Shown: positions 54,389 to 64,000 of the stretch, piece by piece
Layout: the number at the start of each line of letters is the position of its first letter
How positions within the stretch are numbered: position 1 is the stretch's first letter
DNA from: Ceratotherium simum simum
Taxonomy: Eukaryota > Chordata > Mammalia > Perissodactyla > Rhinocerotidae
Direction of reading: 5' to 3'
Assembly (NCBI RefSeq): GCF_000283155.1
Contig: NW_004454197.1
Coordinates: 15,560,350 to 15,624,349 of the forward strand
Length of the DNA: 64,000 nucleotides
Made by a program: the position numbers and the translations under genes
The notes under the pieces: model-generated
Seen by the model: the letters and a program-made list of their open reading frames with translations, nothing else
Databases searched by the model: none
What the model was told of the DNA's origin: nothing

Positions 54389-55199
54389 ATCTCAAGAGTT
54401 TTTGTATCAGCTGATAAATGTAAGCATATTCGAGAAAATTTTAGTAACATTCCCGAATGCCAGATACCTAAAGGTTATCTGGGGTGTGAGGGATGTGTCT
54501 CCTTTTCTCCGGCCATTTGGGATGAGGTCAGTGAAATACTCAGTGCTCACACTGTCCCTTGGCCCTAAACTCAGGTTTGATGCCACGGGCAACCCCGACC
54601 TGCCGGAGGCTTTAGGGCAGTGGAGTTGGTTTCTGCTGCTGACTCAGGACCTGTTCCAAACGGAGAAGCTCCCCAGCTTTAATTGGCCAGCCCTCCAGCG
54701 ACTGTGCTGAGAGCAGCGGCTCTGGCTGCTGGAGCCACCTCTAATCAGCATTTGCTAAGGTTTATTAACACCTTATCAGTGTTCTGGATGACTCAGGGTT
54801 GCTCCCTCAATCAGAGGCATTATCTCACTCCGGGAAATCTGAAAACATTAGACTCAGAGCCATCCGGCATGCCTCATTAGCTGTTGAAAGCTCACATGGC
54901 TTGAAGGCCATCGGGGGAAATCCATCGGCTCCACGTGATAGTAAAGGAGGGGTGATTGATAGGTTAGTTCTAGCCAGAGGCTCTGCAGCACCAGGGGCAT
55001 CCCAGCAGGTGTGACAACAGCCCACGGAAAGCCCCAGGTCCTGCCAGCACCTGTGGGGCGCTTGTGCCCAGGGGCAGCCCTGAAAGGGGTCTGGGCTGTG
55101 GCTCAGATTGTTTGCCATCTGAGCCCACTGCCACTCTGCAGTCACTCTGAGACGAGTTTCCTTAAAGGGGAGGAGGAGGCCCATTGAGAGGAAAGAGCA
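54389..55199. other. Non-coding; possible conserved block 54740-54970
   Basis: 54740-54970 ('tctaatcagcatttgctaagg', 'tttattaacaccttatcag', 'catgcctcattagctgttgaaagc', 'gggtgattgatagg') has no repeat signature and several TAAT/ATTA and GATTGAT-type strings. It is a candidate conserved enhancer by appearance only. Confidence 0.4.
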
Positions 55200-55438
55200 T
55201 GAGGAGCCTCCTGAGATAAGCAAACTTAGGTTTGACCTCAGCTCTGCCGCTTATAAGCTGTGTGAGCTCCAGTGCATTCCTCAGTCTCCTCATCTGGGAA
55301 ATGGGGATAAATCCCCCCCTTTCAGGGATCTTAAGTGTAACCATTCCCCCTTCTCTCCCCCCCTGGCACACAGCCTGCTGGAAAGTTCCAGACACATATT
55401 AGCTGCTCAACTGTTAGTAATGATTGTTATTGCTATTG
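55200..55438 (+). repeat. MIR SINE
   Basis: 'ttgacctcagctctgccgcttataagctgtgtgagc', 'cattcctcagtctcctcatctgggaaatggggataa', then 'tggcacacagcc' and 'attagctgctcaactgttagtaatgattgttatt' follow MIR order. Confidence 0.88.
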
Positions 55439-55439
55439 G

Positions 55440-56111
55440 AGTTTAATTTGCAGCTTGGGTTTGAGTTTGTGGGAGGAGTGGGGTCCCTCTGGGCACGTCT
55501 TCGGATCAGAGCCACCCATGTGTAACCGCAGGCCCTCCAGGACCAGTTTAACTGACCCCATCTCATCAACAAAGTGATTAAGAATTGCCTTTTAGAAAAT
55601 GTGCAAAGTTGTAGCCAGAGCATGTGCAGAAGAAGAAATCTTGACCTGAGATGACGGTGCAACCAAAGATTCTCCTCCTCACAGAACCCAAGGACATGAC
55701 CAGAACTTGAAAGTGGGACTCTTAGCAGAAGTGAGGCGTCCCTCATCCAGGAAGATCCGGTGTTAAAATTCCTTCCCCACTTCATCATAAATGTTTAAAC
55801 CTCATCATAAATGTTTAGAACCTCATCATAAATGTTCAGAACCCTGTCATAAATACTTAAAACCTTACCATGAATGCTTGAAGCCCACGCATCAAAACCT
55901 GTCCCACCAGCGTTTCCGCGTGCCAGCCTGTTCTCCCTAACTTCTTAAATTTCACCCCAAATCCTGAATCAAGGAGACAGATCTGAGGGCACATGCCGCC
56001 TGTCTCCCTGTAGATCTATCTCACAGAATAAAGCTGATTTCTTCCCCAAAAGCTAATTAATTGGCTGTTTATACACATCGGGCAAGAGAACCCCAGTTCT
56101 GTGCAGTAACA
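55440..56111 (+). mobile_element. Probable ERV1-type solo LTR
   Basis: The right half has LTR architecture: a poly(A) signal aataaa (56027-56032) after 'ctgtctccctgtagatctatctcacag', then 'gggcaagagaaccccagttctgtgcagtaaca' as a U5-like end. The left edge abuts a MIR tail and is approximate. It contains a 21-base tandem repeat. No primer-binding site or viral coding sequence follows, so it is a solo LTR. Confidence 0.6.
55779..55882. repeat. 21-bp tandem repeat within the LTR
   Basis: Five units of about 21 bases, 'cctcatcataaatgtttaga'-like. The first three are close to identical and the last two are diverged (ctgtcataaatacttaaa, cttaccatgaatgcttga). Confidence 0.88.
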
Positions 56112-56699
56112 CCTGGAGGAACATCTCTGAATTCCTCTCTCTGGGAAGGGGCTGTGGGGTTGAGGGGCATGATGAATAACTTCTCTTCCAAATCTTACAT
56201 TTCAGTCAACCTAGCCTCCTGCTGTGTGTGGGAAATTGCACCATCTTAATACTTCTCTCCCCCCTCTTTAATCTGTCTTTTCAGAATGTTCTGTCAATTA
56301 GAAAATGCTTGTCAGCTAAGTGACTATTTGGGAAAACAACCTACATGACTTCTCTAGCACTAGAAGAATTTAAAATAATGGAAGGGGATTAACTTGCGGG
56401 AGAAGGCATTGTGAGAAAGGAGGGCTGCTATTCAGAACTGCCTCCTAGTCTGTATGGTTTCATTAATAACACCTTCCATTCTGTAGCCCCTCGCATCTAG
56501 AAGGATCTTGAGTGATTAACAGATGCTGTGAATAGGAATTACTTCATCTTCCGCTGAAATATTGCTTCTCCTGGAGCTGCAAGCATTGATTCTCAACATC
56601 ATTGTCATGTCAGAGGAGGGCTGAGGCTGCCTCACTGTCACTCTTGCTTCCACAAATTAGGGGACATAAGTGATCACCATGTGAGTTGATTTAGTTCTG
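56112..56699. other. Non-coding unique sequence
   Basis: No element was recognised. 56320-56540 is AT-leaning. Confidence 0.3.
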
Positions 56700-56950
56700 T
56701 AGAAGTCCCTGAGCCCTGACTGGGGGCCTGGCTCTGTGCTAGGTGCTGGGAAGGGAAGGATTAGAAATACCCCTTGCCCAAAAGGATCTCACCAGGTAGG
56801 AAGACAGTCAGAAAGGTAAATGGCCGGTGGCCACAGGGCAGGGGAGTGCATGGGACAGAAGGGTAATGCATGCGGTCATGAGCTGACACAGGGCTGAGGA
56901 AAGAAGGATGGAGGGCAGGGGTGGAGAAGGCTGGTGGAGGGCGCCGCTGA
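56700..56950 (-). mobile_element. L2 fragment, diverged
   Basis: 'ctgagccctgactgggggcctggctctgtgctaggtgctggg' and 'aaggatctcaccaggtaggaagacagtcag' are the antisense L2 end. Confidence 0.7.
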
Positions 56951-56984
56951 CCTGCTGCTTGGGTGAGACCCCGTGGTGCTAGAG

Positions 56985-57172
56985 CAGGGAGTCTAACAGC
57001 TGAGCAGTCATCAGAACCTCCTGGAGGCCTTAATATAACACAGATTGCTAGACCCCGCTCTCGGAGTTTCTGATTCAGTAGGTCTAGGATGGGGCCCTAG
57101 AATTTGCATTTCTAACAAGTTTCCAAGTAATGCTGATGCTGCTGGCCGAGGAGCACACTTTGAGAACCACTG
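56985..57172. mobile_element. MER5A hAT-type MITE, perfect 8-bp duplication
   Basis: Starts caggga.. and ends ..tttgagaaccactg. 'acacagattgctagaccccgctctcggagtttctgattcagtaggtctagg' and 'gaatttgcatttctaacaag' lie between. tgctagag flanks it exactly at 56977-56984 and 57173-57180, the 8-bp size expected for hAT. Confidence 0.95.
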
Positions 57173-57180
57173 TGCTAGAG

Positions 57181-58044
57181 CATTTAATTCAGGATTGCAA
57201 TCCTAGACAGACGCCTAGAGAGGCCAGCAGGGGGTCAGTTGGGGGCGCTGGTGAGGTCCAGGGTCGACTGAGAAGCACACATCCCATGAAGAGAGAACAC
57301 CCGCTGCTCAGCCACACCTGTGGTTGCTGTGTGGGAATGTGGGCTGAGTGTTACTAGATCTTCTACTTGGTCTGGAAAGACTGGGAATCTCAAATTTTTT
57401 GTATAAAATGTCCTTATTTTGACAATGCCACAGGGGTCTGAGAAAACACATCTGCAGCCTTCATGTGGTCAGTGAGTTTTTAGTTTGCGACCTTTCTTTT
57501 AAAGAATGAATCGCAATTTGCCAAGTGGCCTGGAGGGAAAGGACTTTTCATGCAACGGGACTCTTATGTGTGAATGCCCAAAAGGATAAAATACCTTGAG
57601 TGGGGAAGTGCAAAGCCTTCTGACTGGCTGGAGCATCGAGTGGGTGTCCCTGGAGAGGGGAGGGGAGGGGTGGAGGAGAAGGTGAGAGGCAGGCGGGGAA
57701 GAGCTCCCTGGAGCTGGGGAAGAGTTAGATGTAAGAGTTAGATGTGTTGGATGAGTCAGATCTCTGACTCCAACCTGACTGGCTGTGCCTGCTGCCCTCA
57801 GTTCTTCTGTGTCCTAGGAGAGAGGAGTCAGACTGAGGCCCATTGCGGTGGGCCTGGCAGGCCCAGGAAGGCACTATAGACTCAGTGAGCCGCATGCGGA
57901 GTTCTGATGCCTCCCCTCTCGGTGAGACGCTCCCATCAAGGCCAGCTTCTGGGGGGAGGGGCTGCAGGTTTACAGCGGTGCCTCTCCTCAGCAGGGTCCT
58001 TTGTCCCTGTCTTCTCTGGAGAGGAGCCCTTCCTTCCTTTGCGG
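57181..58044. other. Non-coding; G-rich purine tract 57650-57720
   Basis: ggagaggggaggggaggggtgg at about 57653-57674 could form a G-quadruplex. gttagatgt is repeated near 57725-57750. No gene is visible. Confidence 0.35.
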
Positions 58045-58200
58045 TCCTGAGAAGGTCTTTGGGTCAGACAGACCCAGTCTGGGGTCTCACATGCATCACT
58101 TGCTGTGTGACTTTAGGCAAATTGCTAGAACTTTCTCAAACCTGGTTCTTTAGCTGTAAAATGGAGAAAATCATTGTGAGCATTAATGAAATTTTTTTAG
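58045..58200 (+). repeat. MIR SINE
   Basis: 'gacccagtctggggtctcacatgcatcacttgctgtgtgactttaggcaaattgc' and 'ctggttctttagctgtaaaatgg' are the MIR core. Confidence 0.85.
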
Positions 58201-58204
58201 TGTA

Positions 58205-58900
58205 AATATGCCAATAGATTATTTTTCTAAGCTATGTGCTTTTTAGAATATTGTTCATTAACATGGTAGAAAAAATATAAATATGTAACTAGGCATAAAG
58301 AAAAAAATCCAAGAGAATTAAAATTACCCAATTCCCACTACCTTGAAATAAACATCATTAACATTTTGATATTAACATTTGATATCTATTCTTTTAGATC
58401 AGGGTTAACAAACTGTTTCTTAAAGGTAGTAGATATCGTTGGTTTACAGCACATGTGGTCTCTGTCAAAACTGCTCAACTCTACCCTTGTAGCCTGAAAG
58501 TAGCTATAGAAAGTCCATAAATGAATGGGCATAGATATGTTATAATAAAACTTTATTTGTAAAAGCAGGTCTGTAGGTTGTAGTTTGCTGACCCTATTCT
58601 AGACTTTACTCTATGCAAAGTTGTATGTATATTCTGGATTTTATAAACATGGAATTATTCCTTATTTTTCTTTTTTAATCTGATTTTTTACTTCACAATA
58701 GAGCATGAAAGTCTTTCATATAAATATATATGCATTTATATTTTCATTTCTGAGAGCTGCAAAGTATTTCTTATAATAGCAGATTGGTTAAATAAAGTAT
58801 GGTACATACATAATTGATTTAACCAGTCTAGTACTTTGGGTGCTTTTCCAACTCATTTCTATTAAGAAGTGATACTGAGGATAAGATATATGTTACATCT
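58205..58900 (-). mobile_element. Old L1 3' fragment split by a hAT-type MITE
   Basis: AT-rich flanks on both sides of the MITE (left 'ccactaccttgaaataaacatcattaac'; right 'tataaacatggaattattccttat', 'cacaatagagcatgaaagtctttc') resemble antisense old L1 3' ends. Confidence 0.55.
58400..58596. mobile_element. hAT-Charlie-type MITE
   Basis: Starts cagggttaacaaactgtttcttaaagg and ends gtagtttgctgacccta. 'ctctgtcaaaactgctcaactctacccttgtagc' and 'aataaaactttatttgtaaaagcagg' lie between. Flanks ttttagat (58392-58399) and ttctagac (58597-58604) match 6 of 8. A common mammalian hAT MITE; the exact name is left open. Confidence 0.85.
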
Positions 58901-59539
58901 TCACACACTTGTCTAGTTTTAAAATAACCTCTTTAGAGTCTGGGCACTGTAGGTCTAAAGCGTTAGTTGCTCCCTCTGGTCTCTCTTCGGTTCCGTTCCA
59001 GTTTTTCATATCCACCTCTATGTTCTTTGTCTAGTTCACATGGACCCCTTTACACTTTCCTGTGACCAGCGTGTTGCCCTAGGACCTCTCGGTTTCATGC
59101 CGTTCCTTCATCTGTTTTTGTACATTGTGTGTATTCACCATTCCACATGTGTACATGCAAGTGGACCTCAACCTTGACTTCCTCTTTGCTTTCAAAGAGC
59201 CTCTTTCAGTGCAGCTGCCTCAGTGGTCGGCCTCTGCCCTCGGCAGGCAGATACCTGTGCTTGGTGGAGGTGGAGGGCTTCCCCTTTCTCTCTTCCTGGG
59301 CTGGGTGTTGTGATGGCCTCCTGCACTGGACCCCTGCACGCATCTTAGCTCTCCCATGTTCACTTACCACCCACCACCGGTAGACTTCTGAGAGCTCAGG
59401 AGAGAGGGCAGTGATTGAATTAGTCTTGCCCCGGGGAGCAACAGTGAAGGGAAGCTTTGGCACCAAAGGGGAGGCCTCTGATGGCTCTGGGGATGTGGGC
59501 AGCTGCAGCCACAAGACCAACAGAGGACCTGCCCGTGCT
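58901..59539. other. Non-coding unique sequence
   Basis: No element was recognised. Confidence 0.3.
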
Positions 59540-59700
59540 GGGCTGGTGCTGGGTACGGGGCACCACACAGATGTGGAAGCCAAGGTCCCTGCCTTCCAGG
59601 AGCTTATGGTCCAGAGAGGAGATGACACACACTTGGCTGACAAGATCTGAACTAAGCTTGCTGAGTAGAGTAGTAAATATGACTTTGGGAGCACATCTGT
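59540..59700 (-). mobile_element. L2 fragment
   Basis: 'ccaaggtccctgccttccaggagcttatggtccagagagg' is the antisense L2 'cctgccctcatggagcttacattc' segment. Confidence 0.65.
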
Positions 59701-59779
59701 GCAGTGGGCAGTGGGCCAGCACTTCCTGTGCACACGCTGACTTCACGACACTCTGCGGGGCAGGCCTCTGGCTGAGGGC

Positions 59780-59990
59780 AGCTTCCCCAGGAGCAGACCT
59801 TGAAATGAGGATTCAGGTACAAGTGATTTCCTAAGGAGCTTCTCTCAGAGGAGACTGGGAAGGGCGGGGAAAGCAGGACAGGGAAGGAGCAGAGGCCAAG
59901 CCAGGGTGCGACCTCAGGAGAAGTCCCACAGGTGTCAGCCTGACCCACAGGGAGCTCAGGAGGGAGAGTTACACCCTGGAATGTCCCTGA
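59780..59990 (-). repeat. Unassigned interspersed repeat
   Basis: 'gagcagaccttgaaatgaggattcaggtacaagtgatttcctaagg' and 'gtgtcagcctgacccacagggagctcagg' look like a known mammalian repeat that I cannot name with confidence. Orientation is uncertain. Confidence 0.35.
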
Positions 59991-60021
59991 GGTAAAGGGA
60001 CCCCGCCTGTCATCTTCAGCA

Positions 60022-60044
60022 TGTGTGTGTGTGTGTGTGTGTGT
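60022..60044. repeat. (TG)n microsatellite
   Basis: About eleven TG units between 'cagca' and 'taggtg'. Confidence 0.93.
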
Positions 60045-61680
60045 AGGTGATTCTCAGATTTTTCCACGCACCTCCAGTAGCCAGAGGGCCGTCCTCTGAA
60101 GAAGAGCCGCAGGGCTGGGTGCATGGGTGGAAAGCACAACGCAGCTTCATCCTCCCTGAACTACTATGTTACTGACCCCGTTGTGCAGAGGAAGGAACTC
60201 AGCTGTTGAGAAGTTGGATAACTCATCTCAGCATGTGGAAGAGTCAGGACTGTGGCTCAGCCTTTTGGGCTCTCTCCCTGATGCCGTGATGCCACAGGGA
60301 GGGAGGGCGATCGTCTCGTTTTTGAGGAGTGGGAGCCCTCAGGGACGGATTCCCAGAGGAGAGGCCTTAGTTGAGCCTGAGAGATGGCAGCAATGCCAGA
60401 TTTTCTGTGTGGCGCTGATGCACTTTGAATGTGGCATGAGGGACAGAGCAGGTTGGAACCATGGGAGGCAAGTGGGTCCTCATGATGGGTCATGAGAGGC
60501 CTGAGTGACCATCTGGAATGACAGTGGAGGGCTTTGCCTCTCCCTGCTAAGCAGCGGGGGCCCCTGACAGTGTCTGATGAACCCATGGCTGTGCTTTGAG
60601 GAATATGAATCTGGCAACAGGAGCAGGACAGATTGGAGGGGGAGAGCCAGATGGCAGGGCCACCATTTTGAAGGCTGATGTCAAATGTGAGGTGGCTGCT
60701 TTTAGGGTGGAAGGAAGTCCGCAACATCCCTGGTCCTGGGATGGGGTATCCTTCCCCAACAGAAGCGATCCAGTCAGAGATGTTGCCAGGGCTTCCTGCC
60801 TGAAGGATTCTTGGCATGGCCTTGCAGAGTGGACCTAACTGATGGGGGACATGGGAATTGGCATTTGGTTCTCAGGAGCTGCCTTTGGGACCACGACAAA
60901 GTGAAGCTGCCCACGGGCATTTGGAATGGAGGGTCCCAAGCTCTGCAGAGTGGAGCAGTAGGTGAGGCCCTTCAAGTCCACATTCAGGAGGTGGAGGAGG
61001 GAGGAGGGAGCAGCAGGCACCAGGATGGCCCAGGGCCATGCAGGCCAAGGGGCATGAGGCCACTAGAAGGACGTGCAGGCAGCAGGGGAGATGTGGGGGC
61101 CTGCAGAGTGGGGGCCTGCTCTGTCCTTTCCCACAGGGGCTTTGGGATGGGTGCACACGGAGTCCCTTGATCTCCTGGTGGCCAGGAGGTGAGAGCTCAG
61201 TTCACTCATCATCCAGCCCTGTTAGGACACGGCTGTACAGGGGGCTTTGACAGCTGCAGAGGAAGGAGCTGCCAGTGGACAGGGGCCAGGTGCAAGTGTC
61301 AGTCCATGAAGGACCCGAGGCCTCTACGGGGCTTGCTGGACGTAGGCCAGTTGCCAGTGGCCTGGAGGGGGGAGGTCTTGAGCCTAGACTGAGTGCCGTG
61401 TTTTCAGGAGGGGGTTCTGTTCACTCTGAGCTCTAGAGCATTCTTCGTGTACCAGAACACTCGAGGGTGGGTCACTGAGGCCAGGGCCCTGCTATGGTAG
61501 AGTGTCCTACACCCAGGGACATCGGATACAGTTAGGTGACAAGACTTCCAAGGGGGCAGATGGGGTTGCATTCCTGGTTTGCCTTTTGTGCCCATGTCCT
61601 TGAGCCGGTCAGCCTCCAGGGTCTCTCTGGACCTGATCCCTCATCAGTAAAATGGAGATACATTAGCTCTGAAGCCTGGG
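60045..61680. other. Non-coding; weak MIR fragments at both ends
   Basis: 60155-60265 ('ccgttgtgcagaggaaggaactcagc', 'gttggataactcatctcagc') and 61565-61680 ('ctggacctgatccctcatcagtaaaatggagatac') are MIR-like. The middle is GC-rich and unassigned; part may be L2 antisense. Confidence 0.4.
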
Positions 61681-62339
61681 TTTGCATATTTGCTGCTCTG
61701 GCTGGCGGGGCCACTTCTGTCTGGTGGGTAAAGTTGGGCGAGCTTCCAGTCCACCCCCAAAGCTGGTTCCCATAAATTCTGGAATACAGAACAGCTCCCA
61801 GTAGAAAGTGCTTTTTGGATTTTCCCAGTGGGAAGATCCTATATTTAGGGGGAGAGTCAACTTGAAGTTGAACATAGAAACGCTTAGAGAGGTAGATGAA
61901 AGTCAGATATCTATTTGTAGCACTGGATTTATTAATTTAGTTACATATACATATTTAAATTCACATGTTATGTAAAACAGTATGTTAATTTAGAAATACT
62001 GCTTTATCCCCCCTCTCGAATTTTATGGAGCAATTTTCTTCAGAGCCTTCCCAGGCCTCCTCGGCAGCCTCGCTTCCGTCATCACCAGAGCCACTGTGTG
62101 CAGCGGCTAACCCAGTTTTCCAGGGTGCAATCTCTCCGCTTCTCTGGGAGTTGTCTGAGATCCAGCACTTTATGGATCTCTGTAAAATGCCGTTACTGGA
62201 GATTTTATCCCAGGCCTACTGCACTCATTTGCATGACATTAGGAGAGTGGGTTTTTTTTTTTTTTTTTTCCCGTTTGTTCTGTAGTTATATTCATGATCT
62301 CCACAGTGTGACTACTTACTGGCTTGCTTTTTAAAGTGA
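61681..62339. other. Non-coding; poly(T) 62252-62269
   Basis: AT-rich at 61900-62010. 62020-62240 has no repeat signature. A run of 18 T starts at 62252, with no SINE body attached that I recognise. Confidence 0.35.
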
Positions 62340-62678
62340 TTCATAGAAGCCTTGTTTAGAACAACATTCCTGGCTTGCAATTCTAGGGTCATACTCGGGG
62401 ATAATTATTAAATAGGGGTTAAATATCTTTGCTTCCTTTTTTAATGATTCCGTCAGGCAACCTCTTCTAAGCGTCTAAAACTAGCATTGATTGAGGTCAT
62501 TTCAGGCTAATATCTTTTCCCCAAATGGTACTTTGTTGGTTAAAATAAAGGAAATGAGAGAACTGCCCTTTAATAGGAGAGTTTGTCAGGAATTTGAATA
62601 TAAATTCACTCACTTTTTTTGAAGGGTGATTGTGGAAAAAATTACCCTTGCCTAGCAGTGGCTCTAGGCTATTTGTTG
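62340..62678. other. Non-coding; possible conserved block
   Basis: 'gggataattattaaataggggttaaatatc', 'taatgattccgtcaggc' and 'ctagcattgattgaggtcatttcaggctaatatc' are non-repetitive AT-rich strings. The case for conservation is inference. Confidence 0.35.
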
Positions 62679-62703
62679 AATTGAATGAATGAATGAATGA
62701 ATC
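62679..62703. repeat. (GAAT)n microsatellite
   Basis: About five GAAT units in 'attgaatgaatgaatgaatgaatc'. Confidence 0.88.
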
Positions 62704-62789
62704 TAAGGATGTCATAGATACCTGCATATGGCACGATGCTTATTGGGGTCCTCTGACATCGTCCTGCAGTGGGACTCAGGACCTGCGTG

Positions 62790-63240
62790 GACTGGCCACA
62801 CCTGCTTCCTCTGCCTGCATTATCTCAGACCACACCTGCCTTCACCGCGTCCATTGATCCACTTTGTCGTGATCCTCCCACTAAAGGGCTTTGCATACAG
62901 TGTTCCCTCTGCTGTGCATGCTTTCCCCTGCCCCCTCATTCTCTTCATTAACTGCTACATCCATCTCTGGTGGCCCTTCCTCAGGGAGGTGACCCTGGCC
63001 TCTGAGTGAGGTCAGTCCCCCCCTCCCATGTTATGCTCTCGTAGGGCCAAGTACCATTCCTTCCCAGCTTGGAATTGACCATGCATTTGGGTGGTTGGTT
63101 GGTTGATGCATGTCTCATCCCCTGGATTAGAACTCCTCGAGGTCAGGGACCTCATCTGCCTTCACAGCTGTGCTCCCAGGGGTCAGCGTGGTGCCAGACC
63201 CACAGCAGGTGCTCAAGACAACGTTTGCTGGGCATTTGGC
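62790..63240 (+). mobile_element. L2 LINE 3' region
   Basis: 'aaagggctttgcatacagtgttccctctgctgtgc', 'ggtggcccttcctcagggaggtgaccctgg', 'ttagaactcctcgaggtcagggacctcatctgcc' and 'cacagcaggtgctcaagacaacg' follow L2 order. Confidence 0.92.
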
Positions 63241-63735
63241 TGAGTGCACGGTACTTGCAGATTAAGAAGTTTGATGGAGCAAGAAGAGTGCTATTCATAA
63301 AATCTTGATCTGCTTCCTGGGTCTTGAACACCCTCCTGCAAGGCTCTGGCAGCTGTTGGTTTCTGTCATTTTGCATAAATATGATGGGTTCAGGAAATAA
63401 AGGCATGTGGATGCCTGGAGCCTCCACTGTGGGTCATGGTGTCCACACAAGGTGCCACTTTTTCCTCTGGAGGGCATGAGTTGGACCTTTCAGTGTAATC
63501 AGCCAGTTTTGGTATTCCATGGAGCCAGGAACTGAGAGTTAGCTAAAAAGATTCCTGTACTGGAGGAGTTGAAATTATGTGCTAATGGGGAACCAGTAGC
63601 AGTGGAAACAGAGATCTTGGACCTGATAGCTCCCGTGTCAGCATGTCTAGAATCTGGGGCTGGAGTCACCACAGATCAACTAGAAAACAAAGCAGAAATG
63701 TGTCGGTTTCTCCCTTTCTCCTACCTGACCTGTCG
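63241..63735. other. Non-coding unique sequence
   Basis: No element was recognised. Confidence 0.3.
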
Positions 63736-63905
63736 TGCACACGGGTGTTCCATCCACTCTCTCCTTCTCTCTTTCTCCCTTCTCCTCCAGGCCTCTCATG
63801 AACGTCTCCAGTGGTCTCATGTTTCCTGCCTTTCTTCCTTCCTCCCTTCTTTCCTCCCTTCCTTCTTTCCTTCCTTCCTTTCTTCCTTCCCTTTTTCTCC
63901 TCCCC
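63736..63905. repeat. Polypyrimidine (CTTC)n tract
   Basis: Two C/T-rich blocks (63755-63792 and 63826-63905) with ttcc/ctttc units are almost pure pyrimidine on the plus strand. The minus-strand Lys/Glu/Gly/Arg run is its by-product. It could form triplex DNA. Confidence 0.9.
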
Positions 63906-64000
63906 ACTCCCCTATCAATTCTTGCTGGTTTCACTTCCCCAGTAAACTGGCTTGTATTCAATTTTTGCCCCAGAATCTGCTTCTAGGGGCACCCAACCTA

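Noticed and set aside
63680..63961. Lys/Glu/Arg-rich minus-strand frame
   Set aside because: By-product of the polypyrimidine repeat.

Overview
This window is nuclear DNA from a placental mammal, very probably an odd-toed ungulate and most likely an equid. The diagnostic signal is seven copies of a tRNA-derived SINE that match the equine repetitive elements (ERE). Each has a tRNA-like head with Pol III box A/B and the characteristic 'gaggaagat...gagctaacatc' body. They sit among pan-mammalian repeats (L1, L2, MIR, MLT1/MaLR LTRs, MER5A, MER20, Tigger-like MITEs). I found no protein-coding exon, intact RNA gene, CRISPR array, operon or prokaryotic system. The open frames present are short, lack recognisable domains, and mostly lie in repeats or GC-rich DNA. 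The window reads as intergenic or deep-intronic sequence.

Layout. 1-27 kb is GC-richer and dense in ancient MIR and L2 fragments. It carries a (TGR)n microsatellite (2.6-2.9 kb), ERE copies at 5.2, 18.4 and 25.0 kb, an L1 3' UTR (5.5-6.2 kb), and an MLT1 LTR followed by MIR and MER20 (11.6-13.1 kb). A 33-bp minisatellite holding a 275-base assembly gap lies at 15.4-16.0 kb, and a CpG-dense stretch at 19.7-20.0 kb. One L2 is split by an L1 and an LTR-like element (20.2-21.9 kb). Near 25 kb an ERE lies inside an MLT1A LTR inside an L1, and at 25.9-26.2 kb a 32-bp minisatellite has grown inside a MIR.

27.3-34.0 kb is one near-full-length, AT-rich L1 on the minus strand with decayed ORF2 and a Tigger-like MITE inserted in it. 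34-64 kb returns to mixed unique and repeat sequence. It includes L1 3' ends at 37.2 and 39.9 kb (the latter split by an ERE), EREs at 41.2, 48.8 and 54.1 kb, LTRs at 45.1, 46.3 and 55.4 kb, a second Tigger-like MITE with TIRs and TA duplication (52.4 kb), MER5A with a perfect 8-bp duplication (57.0 kb), another hAT-type MITE (58.4 kb), several L2 pieces, and a polypyrimidine tract (63.7-63.9 kb). A few AT-rich non-repeat blocks could be conserved regulatory elements, but that needs comparative data.

No genes act together here. What can be read is the insertion history: L2/MIR oldest, then L1 and LTRs, DNA-transposon MITEs, then EREs, and microsatellite or minisatellite growth seeded on some of them. 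Repeat family names come from recall of consensus sequences and boundaries are approximate unless target-site duplications are given.
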